11,619 nt of DNA from SAR324 cluster bacterium (GCA_022572825.1 JACZVE010000052.1:1-11619), one strand, 5' to 3'. Positions 1 through 7,354 are shown, counted from the first letter of the stretch. Program-made: numbers and translations. The notes: a model not told the origin generated them from the sequence alone.

Positions 1-31
1 CAAGCGTTTCCGCCCACAAACCGCCAGAGCC

Positions 32-51
32 ATTAAAAGGGCTGTGATTTA
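32..51 (+). repeat. Left terminal inverted repeat (20 bp)
   Basis: This pairs with 227-246 at 19 of 20 positions. The flanking bases do not extend the match on either side, so the boundary is sharp. Confidence 0.7.
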
Positions 52-164
52 TCCGAAGAAAAGCAAATGCGGGGGAACTAGTCCCCCCGCGCCCCCCGGA
101 TACTGAGGTTGAGATATTTCATCGTAATTCTTAGTAAGTTGTTTATATAGAACTTTTCCGGGGT

Positions 165-213
165 GCAGGGGGCGAAGCTCCCTGCTGGGGGCGTTGGGGG
201 CAATGCCCCCAAC
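165..213. repeat. Tandem GC hairpins inside the MITE-like element
   Basis: Two adjacent 9-bp hairpins with 3-nt loops occur at 165-185 and 193-213. Both have G-rich left arms and C-rich right arms, like REP-type or mobile-element hairpins. As RNA they would be very stable. No T-run follows either one, so they do not look like a classic intrinsic terminator. Confidence 0.55.
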
Positions 214-226
214 CTGCCGGAGGCAT

Positions 227-246
227 TAAATCACAACCCTTTTAAT
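227..246 (-). repeat. Right terminal inverted repeat (20 bp)
   Basis: This is the partner of 32-51. It ends 49 bases before the preferred nuoE start at 296, so the element's edge is inside the nuoE leader region. Confidence 0.7.
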
Positions 247-295
247 TGACAAGCTTGCCAGGGCAACGTAGGCGAACGATGGAACAGGGGTGCCT

Positions 296-787
296 GTGGC
301 GAAGGTAGGATTCACGGCTGCCGTGCTCAAGGAGGTCAATACCCTCTTTGGGCGCTATCCGCAAAAGGTGCATGCCCTGCTCCCTCTCCTGCACATCGTG
401 CAGCGGGAAAACGACGGCTGGCTTCCGCCGGGCTGGGAGACCTACGTGGCGGAGTTATGCGAGGTCACCGTCAATCACGTGCGCGGCGTGATCACCTTCT
501 ACAATATGTATCGGGACCACCCGCCGGGAAAGTATCACATCATGGTCTGCACCTGCGTGCCCTGCGGACTTTGCGGCGGCGTGGAGATTCTCGAGCATCT
601 GGAAAAGCGGCTGGCGATTCATCCCGGCAATACCACAGCCGATGGCCTGTTCAGTCTCGAGGAAGCGCAGTGCCTGGCCGCTTGCGATCAGGCGCCATTG
701 ATGATGGTCAACGAGGATATGCAGTTTCGCATTACGCCGGAGGAGATCGACCGCTGGATCGGCGAAGTCCGCGCCAAGAAGGCCTGA
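296..787 (+). CDS. nuoE: NADH-quinone oxidoreductase subunit E (NuoE, 24 kDa)
   Basis: This is a thioredoxin-fold [2Fe-2S] subunit (cluster N1a) of the peripheral NADH-oxidising arm of complex I, partner of NuoF. Numbering from the alternative GTG at 290 (165 aa), the four expected ligands are C87-x4-C92 and C128-x3-C132. The first pair sits in a Cys-rich CTCVPCGLC stretch with two extra cysteines (C89, C95). The CLAACDQAP context of the second pair is typical. Both candidate starts are GTG. The one at 296 is preferred because AGGGG at 286-290 lies 5 nt upstream, whereas that same motif would overlap a start at 290. A stop at 269 excludes longer forms. Length is normal. It is followed after 54 bp by nuoF. 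Confidence 0.95.
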   Translation: MAKVGFTAAVLKEVNTLFGRYPQKVHALLPLLHIVQRENDGWLPPGWETYVAELCEVTVNHVRGVITFYNMYRDHPPGKYHIMVCTCVPCGLCGGVEILEHLEKRLAIHPGNTTADGLFSLEEAQCLAACDQAPLMMVNEDMQFRITPEEIDRWIGEVRAKKA

Positions 788-841
788 CGCTCCGCCCGGG
801 CCAACCCTGAACCGCTGTCAAGCGCACCCGCCCGTCACCGC

Positions 842-2098
842 ATGGCCGAAGAAAAACTGCTGGTGCTGAAAAACATCCGCGACCCCGGATACGCCGGCGA
901 TCTCGCCGCCTACCGGAAGACCGGCGGCTACACGGCGCTGAAGAAGGTGCTGCAGGCTATGAAGCCCGAGGAGGTCGTGGAGGCGGTCAAGGCATCGGGC
1001 CTGCGGGGGCGGGGCGGGGCGGGGTTTTCCTGCGGGATGAAGTGGGGGTTCATGCCGCCCCCGGGCGACAAGCCGCATTACCTGGTGTGCAACGCCGACG
1101 AGAGCGAGCCCGGCACCTTCAAGGATCACCTGCTGATGGTGGGCGATCCCCATATGTTCGTGGAGGGGATGATCATCGGCTGTTTCGCCATGCACAGCCG
1201 TCACAGCTACATCTACATCCGCGGCGAGTCCATGTACGCCATCCGGCGCGTGCAGGCGGCGATCGACGAGCTTTACCGGAACCACCTGCTGGGCAAGAAT
1301 ATTCTGGGCAGCGGCTACGACCTGGACTTGACCGTTCATCCCGGGGCGGGGGCTTACATCTGCGGGGAGGAGACGGCCATGCTGGACTCCCTGGAAGGCA
1401 AGCGCGGCCTGCCCCGCTTCAAGCCGCCCTTTCCCGCGCAATCCGGCTTCGACGCCTGCCCGACGACGGTGAACAACGTGGAGACGCTGGCCAACGTGCC
1501 CTTCATCATCAATGAAGGGACGGAAGCGTTCGCCGCGCTGGGCACGCCGAACAACACCGGCACCCAGGCCGTCTGCATCAGCGGTCACCTGGAACGGCCG
1601 GGTGTTTACGAGGTGGAGATGGGGCACAACCTCGAATCCCTCATCTACGAGTATGCCGGCGGCATCCGCGGCGGAAAGCTGCTCAAGGCGGTCGTTCCCG
1701 GCGGTGCTTCGGCGGACGTTTTGCGTGCGGACGAGATCGACATTCCCTACGATTTCGACAGCCTGACGAACGCCGGCACCATGCGCGGCTCCGCCGCCGT
1801 GATGGTGTTCGACGAGGATACGGATATGGTGGAGGTGGCGGAGCGCACGATCCGGTTTTTCAATCACGAGTCCTGCGGACAGTGTACGCCCTGCCGCGAA
1901 GGCACCTTCTGGATCAAGAACATGATCCGCCAGTTCCTGGACGATGCGGGGGATGAGGCCCTCATGCAGCGGGTGGATCGGGCCGCCGGCAACATTATCG
2001 GCACCACCATCTGCGCCTTCGGTGACGCGGTGGGCGGACCGATGCAGGCATTCGTGAGGAAGTTTCCCGAAGAATTCCGCAAACACTTTGCCAGCTAA
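842..2098 (+). CDS. nuoF: NADH-quinone oxidoreductase subunit F (NuoF, 51 kDa)
   Basis: This subunit binds NADH and FMN and carries [4Fe-4S] cluster N3, the entry point for electrons into complex I. The 418 residues are close to the usual 420-450. The FMN/NADH-binding glycine motif GRGGAGF is at 56-62, NADESEPGTFKD at 84-95 and GAGAYICGEETA at 168-179. The N3 ligands are C345, C348 and C351 (ESCGQCTPCR) and C391. The ATG start is at 842. There is no other start codon in this frame after the nuoE stop, which lies in the same frame. No clear Shine-Dalgarno precedes it, so translation may depend on coupling to nuoE or on an atypical leader. Confidence 0.97.
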   Translation: MAEEKLLVLKNIRDPGYAGDLAAYRKTGGYTALKKVLQAMKPEEVVEAVKASGLRGRGGAGFSCGMKWGFMPPPGDKPHYLVCNADESEPGTFKDHLLMVGDPHMFVEGMIIGCFAMHSRHSYIYIRGESMYAIRRVQAAIDELYRNHLLGKNILGSGYDLDLTVHPGAGAYICGEETAMLDSLEGKRGLPRFKPPFPAQSGFDACPTTVNNVETLANVPFIINEGTEAFAALGTPNNTGTQAVCISGHLERPGVYEVEMGHNLESLIYEYAGGIRGGKLLKAVVPGGASADVLRADEIDIPYDFDSLTNAGTMRGSAAVMVFDEDTDMVEVAERTIRFFNHESCGQCTPCREGTFWIKNMIRQFLDDAGDEALMQRVDRAAGNIIGTTICAFGDAVGGPMQAFVRKFPEEFRKHFAS

Positions 2099-2103
2099 GG
2101 GCC

Positions 2104-3735
2104 ATGCCGACCTTCCATCTGGACGACACACCCATCGAATTCGAGCCCGGGGAAAACATTCTGCCCGCCGCGTTGCGGGCCGGCATCGAGATTCCCCATT
2201 ATTGCTACCATCCGGGGCTCCAGGTGACCGCCCAGTGCCGGCAGTGCCTGGTGGAAGTCACCGACATGGGCAACGGGCACGGCATCCCCAAGCTGCAGAC
2301 ATCCTGTTCGACCCCGATCGCCGACGGGATGAAGGTCTCCGCCACCTCGGAAAAGGCGGTGTGGGGCCAGACGGTGGTCAACGAGTTTCTGCTGGTCAAT
2401 CATCCCCTGGACTGTCCCATCTGCGACCAGGCGGGCGAGTGCGATCTGCAAAATTTCGCCTTCAAGTACGGCAGCGGCCAGTCGGAGATGGACTACGAGA
2501 AGCGCGTCTACGGTTGGCGGGAGGTGGGCTCGTTCATCGTGCTGGAGCGCAACCGCTGCATCCAGTGCTCCCGCTGCGAGCGCTTCAGCCGCGACATCGT
2601 CGGCAGCCACGACTTCGGCTCGTTCCTGCGCAGCCACGAGCTGACCTTCGACACCTTCGAGGATGCGCAGATCACCCACAAGTTTCAGGGCAATCTGAGC
2701 GACATCTGCCCGGTGGGCTGCATTATGAACCGCGACTGGCGCTTCAAGAAACGGGCCTGGATGCTCAACAAAACCCGCACGGTCTGCCCCACCTGTTCCA
2801 CGGGCTGCAACGTCACCATAGAGCACCACGACAACCGTGTGTTCCGCATCAAGCCGCGGGAGAACCCCGAGGTGAACCGCTGGTGGATGTGCGACGAGGG
2901 GCGGCTCAACTACACCTACCTCAACAACCGGCGCGACCGCATCTTGGAGCCGTTGGCCAGGGTAAAGGGCGAGCTGCGCTCGGCGCGCTGGGAGGCGATC
3001 TACCAGGCCATCGGCCACCGGCTGCAGGAAATCGGGGCTCAGGGCGGGCAGGTGCTGGGACTGGTGGATACCCATGCCACCAACGAGGAGCTGTACCTGA
3101 TGCGGCAACTGCTGCGCGAAGGGTTCGGGAGCGAGGCCCTCCACTTCCCCTACCGCCTGGGCGCCCAGCAGGAACAGCCGCCCCGGCCCCTGGCGGACCC
3201 GTTCATCTTCACGCTGATCACCACCGACAAGAGCCCGAACACCGCCGGTGCGCTCAAGGCGGGGCTGATCGGAGACTCCGACGACAAGCGCCTCAAGGCC
3301 GCCCTCAAGGCTCCGCCCAAGGTGGCGTTCGTGATGGGCACACCGTTCGTCGACGACGATGGGGTGCGCCAGGCGGTGGCCAAGGCGGAGCTGATCGTTC
3401 ACATCGGCACCTTTCGCAGCGCATGGATGGAGCTGGCCGACGTGGTGCTGCCCGGTTACACCTACGCGGAAAAGTGGGGCACATTCGTCAACAAGGCCGA
3501 TCGCGTGCAGCGCATCCAGCCCGCGATCAAGCCCCCCGAGGATGCCGAGGACCCGCTTCGCATCCTGGCCTCGCTGCTGGAGTTGCTGGGCAATGAGCAA
3601 TCCCACGCGGCGGCGCGGGAGGTGTTCGATGCCATGGGCCAGCAGGCCGGTCCGTTCCAGGGTCTGAGCTGGGATGCGGTGGGGGAGCTGGGTACGCCGC
3701 TAATTGGCAACGGAGCCCCTCAGGCAAGCGCCTGA
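2104..3735 (+). CDS. nuoG: NADH-quinone oxidoreductase subunit G (NuoG, 75 kDa), compact form
   Basis: This is the largest electron-relay subunit of the peripheral arm. In order: a [2Fe-2S] N1b domain (C34, C45, C48, C68); the His-Cys N5 site (H100, C104, C107, C113); N4 (C152, C155, C158, C202) with an extra C206 in CPVGC; and a molybdopterin-oxidoreductase-type Fe4S4 domain with the N7 ligands C228, C231, C235 and C263. N7 occurs in only some bacterial lineages. At 543 aa it is much shorter than the usual 670-900. The molybdopterin-like C-terminal region is only about 275 residues, but still ends with the conserved ADVVLPGYTYAEKWGTFVN-type block near 445-463, so it looks internally compacted, not cut off. 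It starts 5 nt after nuoF, with AAGGG just upstream. Confidence 0.95.
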   Translation: MPTFHLDDTPIEFEPGENILPAALRAGIEIPHYCYHPGLQVTAQCRQCLVEVTDMGNGHGIPKLQTSCSTPIADGMKVSATSEKAVWGQTVVNEFLLVNHPLDCPICDQAGECDLQNFAFKYGSGQSEMDYEKRVYGWREVGSFIVLERNRCIQCSRCERFSRDIVGSHDFGSFLRSHELTFDTFEDAQITHKFQGNLSDICPVGCIMNRDWRFKKRAWMLNKTRTVCPTCSTGCNVTIEHHDNRVFRIKPRENPEVNRWWMCDEGRLNYTYLNNRRDRILEPLARVKGELRSARWEAIYQAIGHRLQEIGAQGGQVLGLVDTHATNEELYLMRQLLREGFGSEALHFPYRLGAQQEQPPRPLADPFIFTLITTDKSPNTAGALKAGLIGDSDDKRLKAALKAPPKVAFVMGTPFVDDDGVRQAVAKAELIVHIGTFRSAWMELADVVLPGYTYAEKWGTFVNKADRVQRIQPAIKPPEDAEDPLRILASLLELLGNEQSHAAAREVFDAMGQQAGPFQGLSWDAVGELGTPLIGNGAPQASA

Positions 3736-4113
3736 AGCCTCACTGCCCTCATGTCAGTTCTCTGTCACTTTTCACTTCCAATGGGGTGCAGTCGCGAACC
3801 CAAGGCCCTGCGTATCGCTGGCCGACTCGCGTTTCCCCCTTCCATTTCATGGAGAGGGCAGCCCACCGAGGTAAATGGCTTCACGACCTCTTTCGAACGG
3901 CCGCCTAGAGTCACCCTTCTCCACAACTTTGAGATGGGCCGGCGGTGAGGGCAACGATGGCGAATAACGAACGACTGCCGTGCGCTCGGTGGGTCTGATG
4001 GACAGATTTAAGGAAAAAGGCGCTAGTTCCGCTCTGTGTTTACCTGCGTCCATCGAAGGTTGGAATTAACAAAGCAGTACTTAACGGCCTGTGGAACCAA
4101 CGAGGCGAGAGAA
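3736..4113. other. Gene-free spacer where nuoH and nuoI are expected
   Basis: This 378-bp stretch separates nuoG from nuoJ. The canonical order G-H-I-J would place about 1.5 kb of NuoH and NuoI coding sequence here. Reading the open frames on both strands shows no hydrophobic NuoH segments and no twin CxxCxxCxxxCP ferredoxin motif of NuoI. No tRNA, strong terminator or long repeat was recognised. A promoter for nuoJ onward could lie here, but no clear -35/-10 pair stands out. Confidence 0.75.
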
Positions 4114-4650
4114 TTGGAGCTGATCTTTTTCTATGTGTTCGCGGTGTTGGCCGTCGGCGCGGCCTTGTCCGTGCTGCTGTTCCGCAGCCCGGTGTATTGC
4201 GCGCTGGCGTTGGTGGGAACGCTGGGTTTTCTGGCTGCCATCTTCATTTTGCTCAATCAAGAGTTCCTCGCGGCGATCCAGATCCTGATCTACGCCGGCG
4301 CGATCATGGTGCTTTTCCTGTTCGTGATCATGCTGCTCAATCTGCGCTCCGACCGCCCGTTCGCCGTGCAGTGGAGCCTCCCGAAGATTGTAGGCGCAGG
4401 CGTTTCCATCGGCATCCTGGCACAGATGATCATGGTGTTCATCAGCCCGGACGCCCGGATCGGCCCGCAGGACGTCTACTCGCCGGAGCGCATCGCCGAT
4501 GAGGGCGCGATGGAGATCATCGGCGGCATGCTCTTTACCGATTTCGTACTGCCCTTCGAGGTCATCTCCGTATTGCTGATGGTGGCGGTGATCGGCGTGG
4601 TGATTCTGGCCAAGCGGCGCGGCCACGACCCCGCGGGAGACGGAGAATGA
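4114..4650 (+). CDS. nuoJ: NADH-quinone oxidoreductase subunit J (NuoJ)
   Basis: This is a small membrane subunit of complex I, next to NuoK and the E-channel, with a mobile third helix (pi-bulge) thought to couple quinone chemistry to proton pumping. From TTG at 4114 the product is 178 aa with about five hydrophobic segments. The hallmark IYAGAIMVLFLFVIMLLNL lies at 59-77, with conserved Y60. TTG is preferred because GAGG at 4102-4105 lies a suitable distance upstream and the protein then begins MELIFFYVFA, as the family does. A GTG at 4036 would add 26 polar residues unlike the family. The stop overlaps nuoK by ATGA, so the two are probably translationally coupled. Confidence 0.93.
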   Translation: MELIFFYVFAVLAVGAALSVLLFRSPVYCALALVGTLGFLAAIFILLNQEFLAAIQILIYAGAIMVLFLFVIMLLNLRSDRPFAVQWSLPKIVGAGVSIGILAQMIMVFISPDARIGPQDVYSPERIADEGAMEIIGGMLFTDFVLPFEVISVLLMVAVIGVVILAKRRGHDPAGDGE

Positions 4651-4949
4651 TTCCCGTCTCGCACGTGCTCTCGCTCAGCGCGATCCTGTTCACCATCGGG
4701 GTGACGGGGGTCATCATCCGCCGTAACGCCATCGTTGTGTTCATGTGCATCGAGCTGATGCTCAACGCGGTCAATCTGGGCTTCATCGGGTTCGCCTACG
4801 GGATGCAGTCCATGGTGGGCGTGATGTTCGTGTTCTTCGTGCTCATCGTGGCGGCAGCCGAAGCGGTGATCGGCCTTTCGATCATCCTGGCCATCTTCCG
4901 CAACAAGGGTACTTTGAACATCGACGAGCTCAATCTGCTGCGCTGGTAA
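4647..4949 (+). CDS. nuoK: NADH-quinone oxidoreductase subunit K (NuoK)
   Basis: This is a 100-residue, three-helix membrane subunit related to MrpC, part of the proton path between the quinone module and the antiporter-like subunits. The two buried glutamates needed for pumping are present at the same positions as in E. coli: E36 (CIELMLN) and E72 (AAAEAVIGL). It has full family length. The ATG overlaps the nuoJ stop by 4 nt, and a purine-rich GGAGA precedes it. It is followed by a 337-bp spacer, unlike the usual close junction with nuoL. Confidence 0.97.
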   Translation: MIPVSHVLSLSAILFTIGVTGVIIRRNAIVVFMCIELMLNAVNLGFIGFAYGMQSMVGVMFVFFVLIVAAAEAVIGLSIILAIFRNKGTLNIDELNLLRW

Positions 4950-4964
4950 CCACAAACAACCGAG

Positions 4965-4992
4965 CCACAGATTACACCGATTGCACAGATTA
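4965..4992 (+). repeat. Left arm, ATTACACAGATTA-type inverted repeat
   Basis: It contains CACAGATTA at 4967-4975 and again at 4984-4992, so the arm is internally repetitive as well as inverted relative to 5228-5254. Confidence 0.65.
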
Positions 4993-5031
4993 CCTGCTGA
5001 AACAGCACCTCTGTATAAGGGTTAAGGCGCT

Positions 5032-5214
5032 TTGGCGCTGTTCCCACAGGTGTATCCGAAAAAGGACAATGGCAGTACGTACGCGGCGATCAACGAGTGC
5101 CTGCGGAATCTGGCCGGTACGCTGGAAACAGACTTATGGACGCTGGATGCCCTCTGGTGGGGGCTGGCCCCGAACCGGAGCGAAAAGCTGATCCAACACC
5201 TTTTCCTACTCTAA
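5032..5214 (+). CDS. Hypothetical 60-aa ORF inside the inverted-repeat insert
   Basis: I do not recognise this product. The frame is open from just after a stop at 5023 and would use a TTG start, with AAGG at 5024-5027 as a possible ribosome site. The composition is protein-like: a hydrophilic N-terminus, then STYAAINECLRNLAGTLETD and an amphipathic, Trp-rich LWTLDALWWGL, with a hydrophobic end. No membrane helix, signal peptide or metal motif is visible. It reads like the C-terminal tail of a larger protein, so a gene remnant carried by the insert is as likely as a functional small gene. It is unrelated to complex I. Confidence 0.3.
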   Translation: MALFPQVYPKKDNGSTYAAINECLRNLAGTLETDLWTLDALWWGLAPNRSEKLIQHLFLL

Positions 5215-5227
5215 CGGCATGGGGAGA

Positions 5228-5254
5228 AATCCGTGTAATCTGTGCAAGCTGTGG
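5228..5254 (-). repeat. Right arm, ATTACACAGATTA-type inverted repeat
   Basis: Its reverse complement matches 22 of the first 27 bases of the left arm. The mismatches are scattered substitutions, as expected for an old repeat pair. Confidence 0.65.
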
Positions 5255-5286
5255 ATCGGCAGTTTGCAGATAGCGGCTTGAACGCA

Positions 5287-7218
5287 ATGACCGAATACAT
5301 CTGGCTGATACCGGGCCTGCCCCTGGCCGGCTTTCTGATTAACGGAGTGCTGGGGGCACGGTTGCCCAAACCCGTCATATCGTTCATCGGGCCAGGGGTG
5401 ATCGGGGCGTCCTTCGTGCTGTCCGTACTGGCCTTCCTCGAGATGCTGGAAGTGCCGGAGATGGTGCTGACCCAGCACGTGTATCAGTGGATCGACTCGG
5501 GCCGCTTTTCGGTGCCGGTGGCCTTCACGGTGGACCGCCTCTCAGGGCTGTACATCCTCATCGTGACAGGGGTGGGATTCCTGATTCATCTCTACTCCGT
5601 CGGCTATATGGGCGACGATGAGGAGTACGCCTACTGGCGCTTTTTCAGCTATCTCAATCTGTTCATCTTCTTCATGCTGCTGCTGGTGCTGGGCAACAAC
5701 TTCCTGCTGCTGTTCGTCGGCTGGGAGGGCGTCGGCCTGTGCTCCTACCTGCTGATCGGCTACTACTTCAAGCGGCAATCGGCGGCCGTTGCCGCCAAGA
5801 AGGCCTTCGTGGTCAACCGCATCGGGGACTTCGGCTACCTGGTCGCCACCCTGCTCATCTTCGTCACCTTCGGCACGCTGGATATCGCGGCGGTCAACGA
5901 GAGCGCCGCTGGCAGCCTGGCAGTGGGGGGCACCCTGGTCACGGCGATTACGCTGCTGATCTTTCTCGCCTGCACCGGCAAGAGCGCGCAGATCCCGCTC
6001 TACGTGTGGCTGCCCGACGCGATGGAGGGCCCGACACCGGTCTCCGCCCTCATTCATGCCGCCACGATGGTCACCGCGGGTCTGTACGTGGTGGCGCGGT
6101 TGAGCTCGCTGTTCGTGCTGGCACCGCTCACCATGAACGTGATCGCGGTCGTCGGCGCGGCGACGGCCTTTTTCGCCGCCACGATGGGCCTGGCGCAAAA
6201 CGACATCAAGCGTGTGCTGGCCTACTCCACGGTCAGCCAGTTGGGCTACATGTTCATGGCGATGGGGGTGGGGGCGTTCACGGTGGGCATCTTCCACGTC
6301 ATGACCCACGCCTTCTTCAAGGCCCTGTTGTTTCTGGGCTCCGGCTCGGTGATCCACGCCCTGCATCACGAGCAGGACATGCAGAAGATGGGCGGGCTGA
6401 TCAAGCAGATGCCCGTCACCGGCTACACCTTCGTCGTCGGCGCGCTGGCCATCAGCGGGTTTCCCCTGCTCTTCGCCGGCTTTTTCTCCAAGGACGAGAT
6501 TCTCTGGCAGGTCTTCTCCTCGCCGTTGGGCCATCCCTTGTTGTGGGTGGTGGGTGCCGTGACGGCGGTGATCACGGCGTTCTATATGTTCCGGGCCGTC
6601 GCGCTGACGTTCTTCGGCACAAGCCGCGTGGATCCGCACCTGGCGCATCACGTGCACGAGTCGCCCTGGACCATTACGCTGCCGCTGGTGGCCCTGGCGG
6701 CGCTGGCCATCGTGGGGGGATGGGTGGGCATTCCCCACGTGCTGGGCGAGCCGGTGCACCTGCCCAACGTGATAGAGGCGTACTTCGAGGGGTTCTTCGC
6801 CAGCGTGCCGGCCGAGGCCGCCCATCAGGCGGCCAGCACCGAGCTGCTGCTGATGGGGGCTTCCACCGTGGCGGCGCTGGCCGCCATGTGGGGCGCCTAC
6901 ACCCTGTTCTCCCGCTACCTGCCGCAAGCCGGTGCGTTTCGCGATCGCGTGCGCGCCGTGTACGTGGTGCTGGCCAACAAGTACTGGGTAGACGAGATCT
7001 ATGACGCTCTGGTGGTGTGGCCCATCCACTGGATCTCGCAGCGCGTGCTGTGGCGCATCGTGGACGTCCAGCTCATCGACGGCCTCGTCAACGGGCTGGG
7101 CATCAGCGCCCGCAACCTGGGCGGCTCCCTGCGCCTGATCCAGAACGGCGTGGCCCCCAACTACGCGCTGGGCATCACCATCGGAGCGGTGGCCATCTTC
7201 TGGTGGCTGCTGTTTTAG
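5287..7218 (+). CDS. nuoL: NADH-quinone oxidoreductase subunit L (NuoL)
   Basis: This is the distal antiporter-like proton-pumping subunit of complex I (MrpA/ND5 family). It is 643 aa with many membrane helices and a C-terminal extension that in this family forms the long lateral helix and final anchor. Key residues are seen: E147 (VGWEGVGLCSYLLIGYY), K232 (CTGKSAQIPLYVWLPDAMEGP), H257 (IHAATMVTAG), K308 (QNDIKRVLAYSTVSQLGYM), K345 (HAFFKALLFLGSGS) and K402 (GFFSKDEI). The ATG at 5287 gives the expected N-terminus MTEYIWLIPGLPLAGF. An in-frame GTG at 5242 lies inside the repeat arm and is unlikely. The Shine-Dalgarno is weak. The gene is isolated by spacers on both sides (337 and 711 bp). Confidence 0.97.
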   Translation: MTEYIWLIPGLPLAGFLINGVLGARLPKPVISFIGPGVIGASFVLSVLAFLEMLEVPEMVLTQHVYQWIDSGRFSVPVAFTVDRLSGLYILIVTGVGFLIHLYSVGYMGDDEEYAYWRFFSYLNLFIFFMLLLVLGNNFLLLFVGWEGVGLCSYLLIGYYFKRQSAAVAAKKAFVVNRIGDFGYLVATLLIFVTFGTLDIAAVNESAAGSLAVGGTLVTAITLLIFLACTGKSAQIPLYVWLPDAMEGPTPVSALIHAATMVTAGLYVVARLSSLFVLAPLTMNVIAVVGAATAFFAATMGLAQNDIKRVLAYSTVSQLGYMFMAMGVGAFTVGIFHVMTHAFFKALLFLGSGSVIHALHHEQDMQKMGGLIKQMPVTGYTFVVGALAISGFPLLFAGFFSKDEILWQVFSSPLGHPLLWVVGAVTAVITAFYMFRAVALTFFGTSRVDPHLAHHVHESPWTITLPLVALAALAIVGGWVGIPHVLGEPVHLPNVIEAYFEGFFASVPAEAAHQAASTELLLMGASTVAALAAMWGAYTLFSRYLPQAGAFRDRVRAVYVVLANKYWVDEIYDALVVWPIHWISQRVLWRIVDVQLIDGLVNGLGISARNLGGSLRLIQNGVAPNYALGITIGAVAIFWWLLF

Positions 7219-7334
7219 AAGTGTCATTTAGAATGACCGGAATGGAAGCGCATTGCTGCCATGGGGTCGGAATTCGCAGATGCCAATAACCGATGAGGTT
7301 ATAAGCATTATCACTCCGAATGGTAATTGGGTTG

Positions 7335-7354
7335 CACATGAGAACACATGAGAA
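7335..7354 (+). repeat. Tandem 10-bp direct repeat
   Basis: CACATGAGAA occurs twice without a gap, at 7335-7344 and 7345-7354, immediately upstream of the CGCAAAG hairpin. Function unknown; it is probably part of the same repetitive insert. Confidence 0.6.

Larger units (their letters stand above)
32..246. mobile_element. MITE-like element upstream of nuoE
   Basis: Two 20-bp arms form an inverted repeat with one mismatch. The left arm at 32-51 reads ATTAAAAGGGCTGTGATTTA; the right arm at 227-246 is its reverse complement except for one C/T change. The interior has no gene. It holds three GC-rich hairpins: 69-75 with 84-90; 165-173 with 177-185 (one G-U pair, GAA loop); and 193-201 with 205-213 (perfect 9-bp stem, AAT loop). 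Small size, terminal inverted repeats and no coding capacity fit a non-autonomous miniature element. I could not find a convincing target-site duplication, so transposition is inferred. It lies about 50 bp before nuoE and could affect transcription of the cluster. Confidence 0.6.
4965..5254. mobile_element. Inverted-repeat-bounded insert between nuoK and nuoL
   Basis: The segment begins with CCACAGATTACACCGATTG and ends with a near reverse complement of it. The arms match at 22 of 27 positions without gaps. Each arm is itself built from short CACAGATTACAC-like units. The enclosed 235 bp contains one 60-codon ORF. The arrangement (inverted repeats around a small orphan ORF, inside a normally tight operon junction) suggests an inserted or decayed mobile unit. 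No transposase or target duplication was seen. Confidence 0.5.

Noticed and set aside
144..149. TATATA as a -10 promoter element inside the MITE-like element
   Set aside because: No acceptable -35 hexamer lies 16-18 bp upstream, and AT-rich hexamers are expected in this AT-rich core.
818..2131. Long minus-strand ORF opposite nuoF (and similar ones opposite nuoG, nuoL and nuoN)
   Set aside because: These are His/Arg/Gly-rich shadow frames produced by GC-rich codon bias. The + strand genes have clear family motifs.
3751..3948. 65-codon ORF in the nuoG/nuoJ spacer
   Set aside because: No recognisable motif, no ribosome site, and a composition without a coding pattern. It shows no NuoH or NuoI features.
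3862..3993. 9-bp inverted repeat CCCACCGAG / CTCGGTGGG in the nuoG/nuoJ spacer
   Set aside because: The arms are 114 bp apart and do not extend. A match of this size is reasonably likely by chance in 378 bp.
4036..4113. Upstream extension of nuoJ from GTG at 4036
   Set aside because: It would add 26 polar residues absent from the family. TTG at 4114 has a ribosome site and gives the canonical N-terminus.
5242..5286. Upstream extension of nuoL from GTG at 5242
   Set aside because: The start lies inside the right inverted-repeat arm. ATG 5287 gives the normal NuoL N-terminus.
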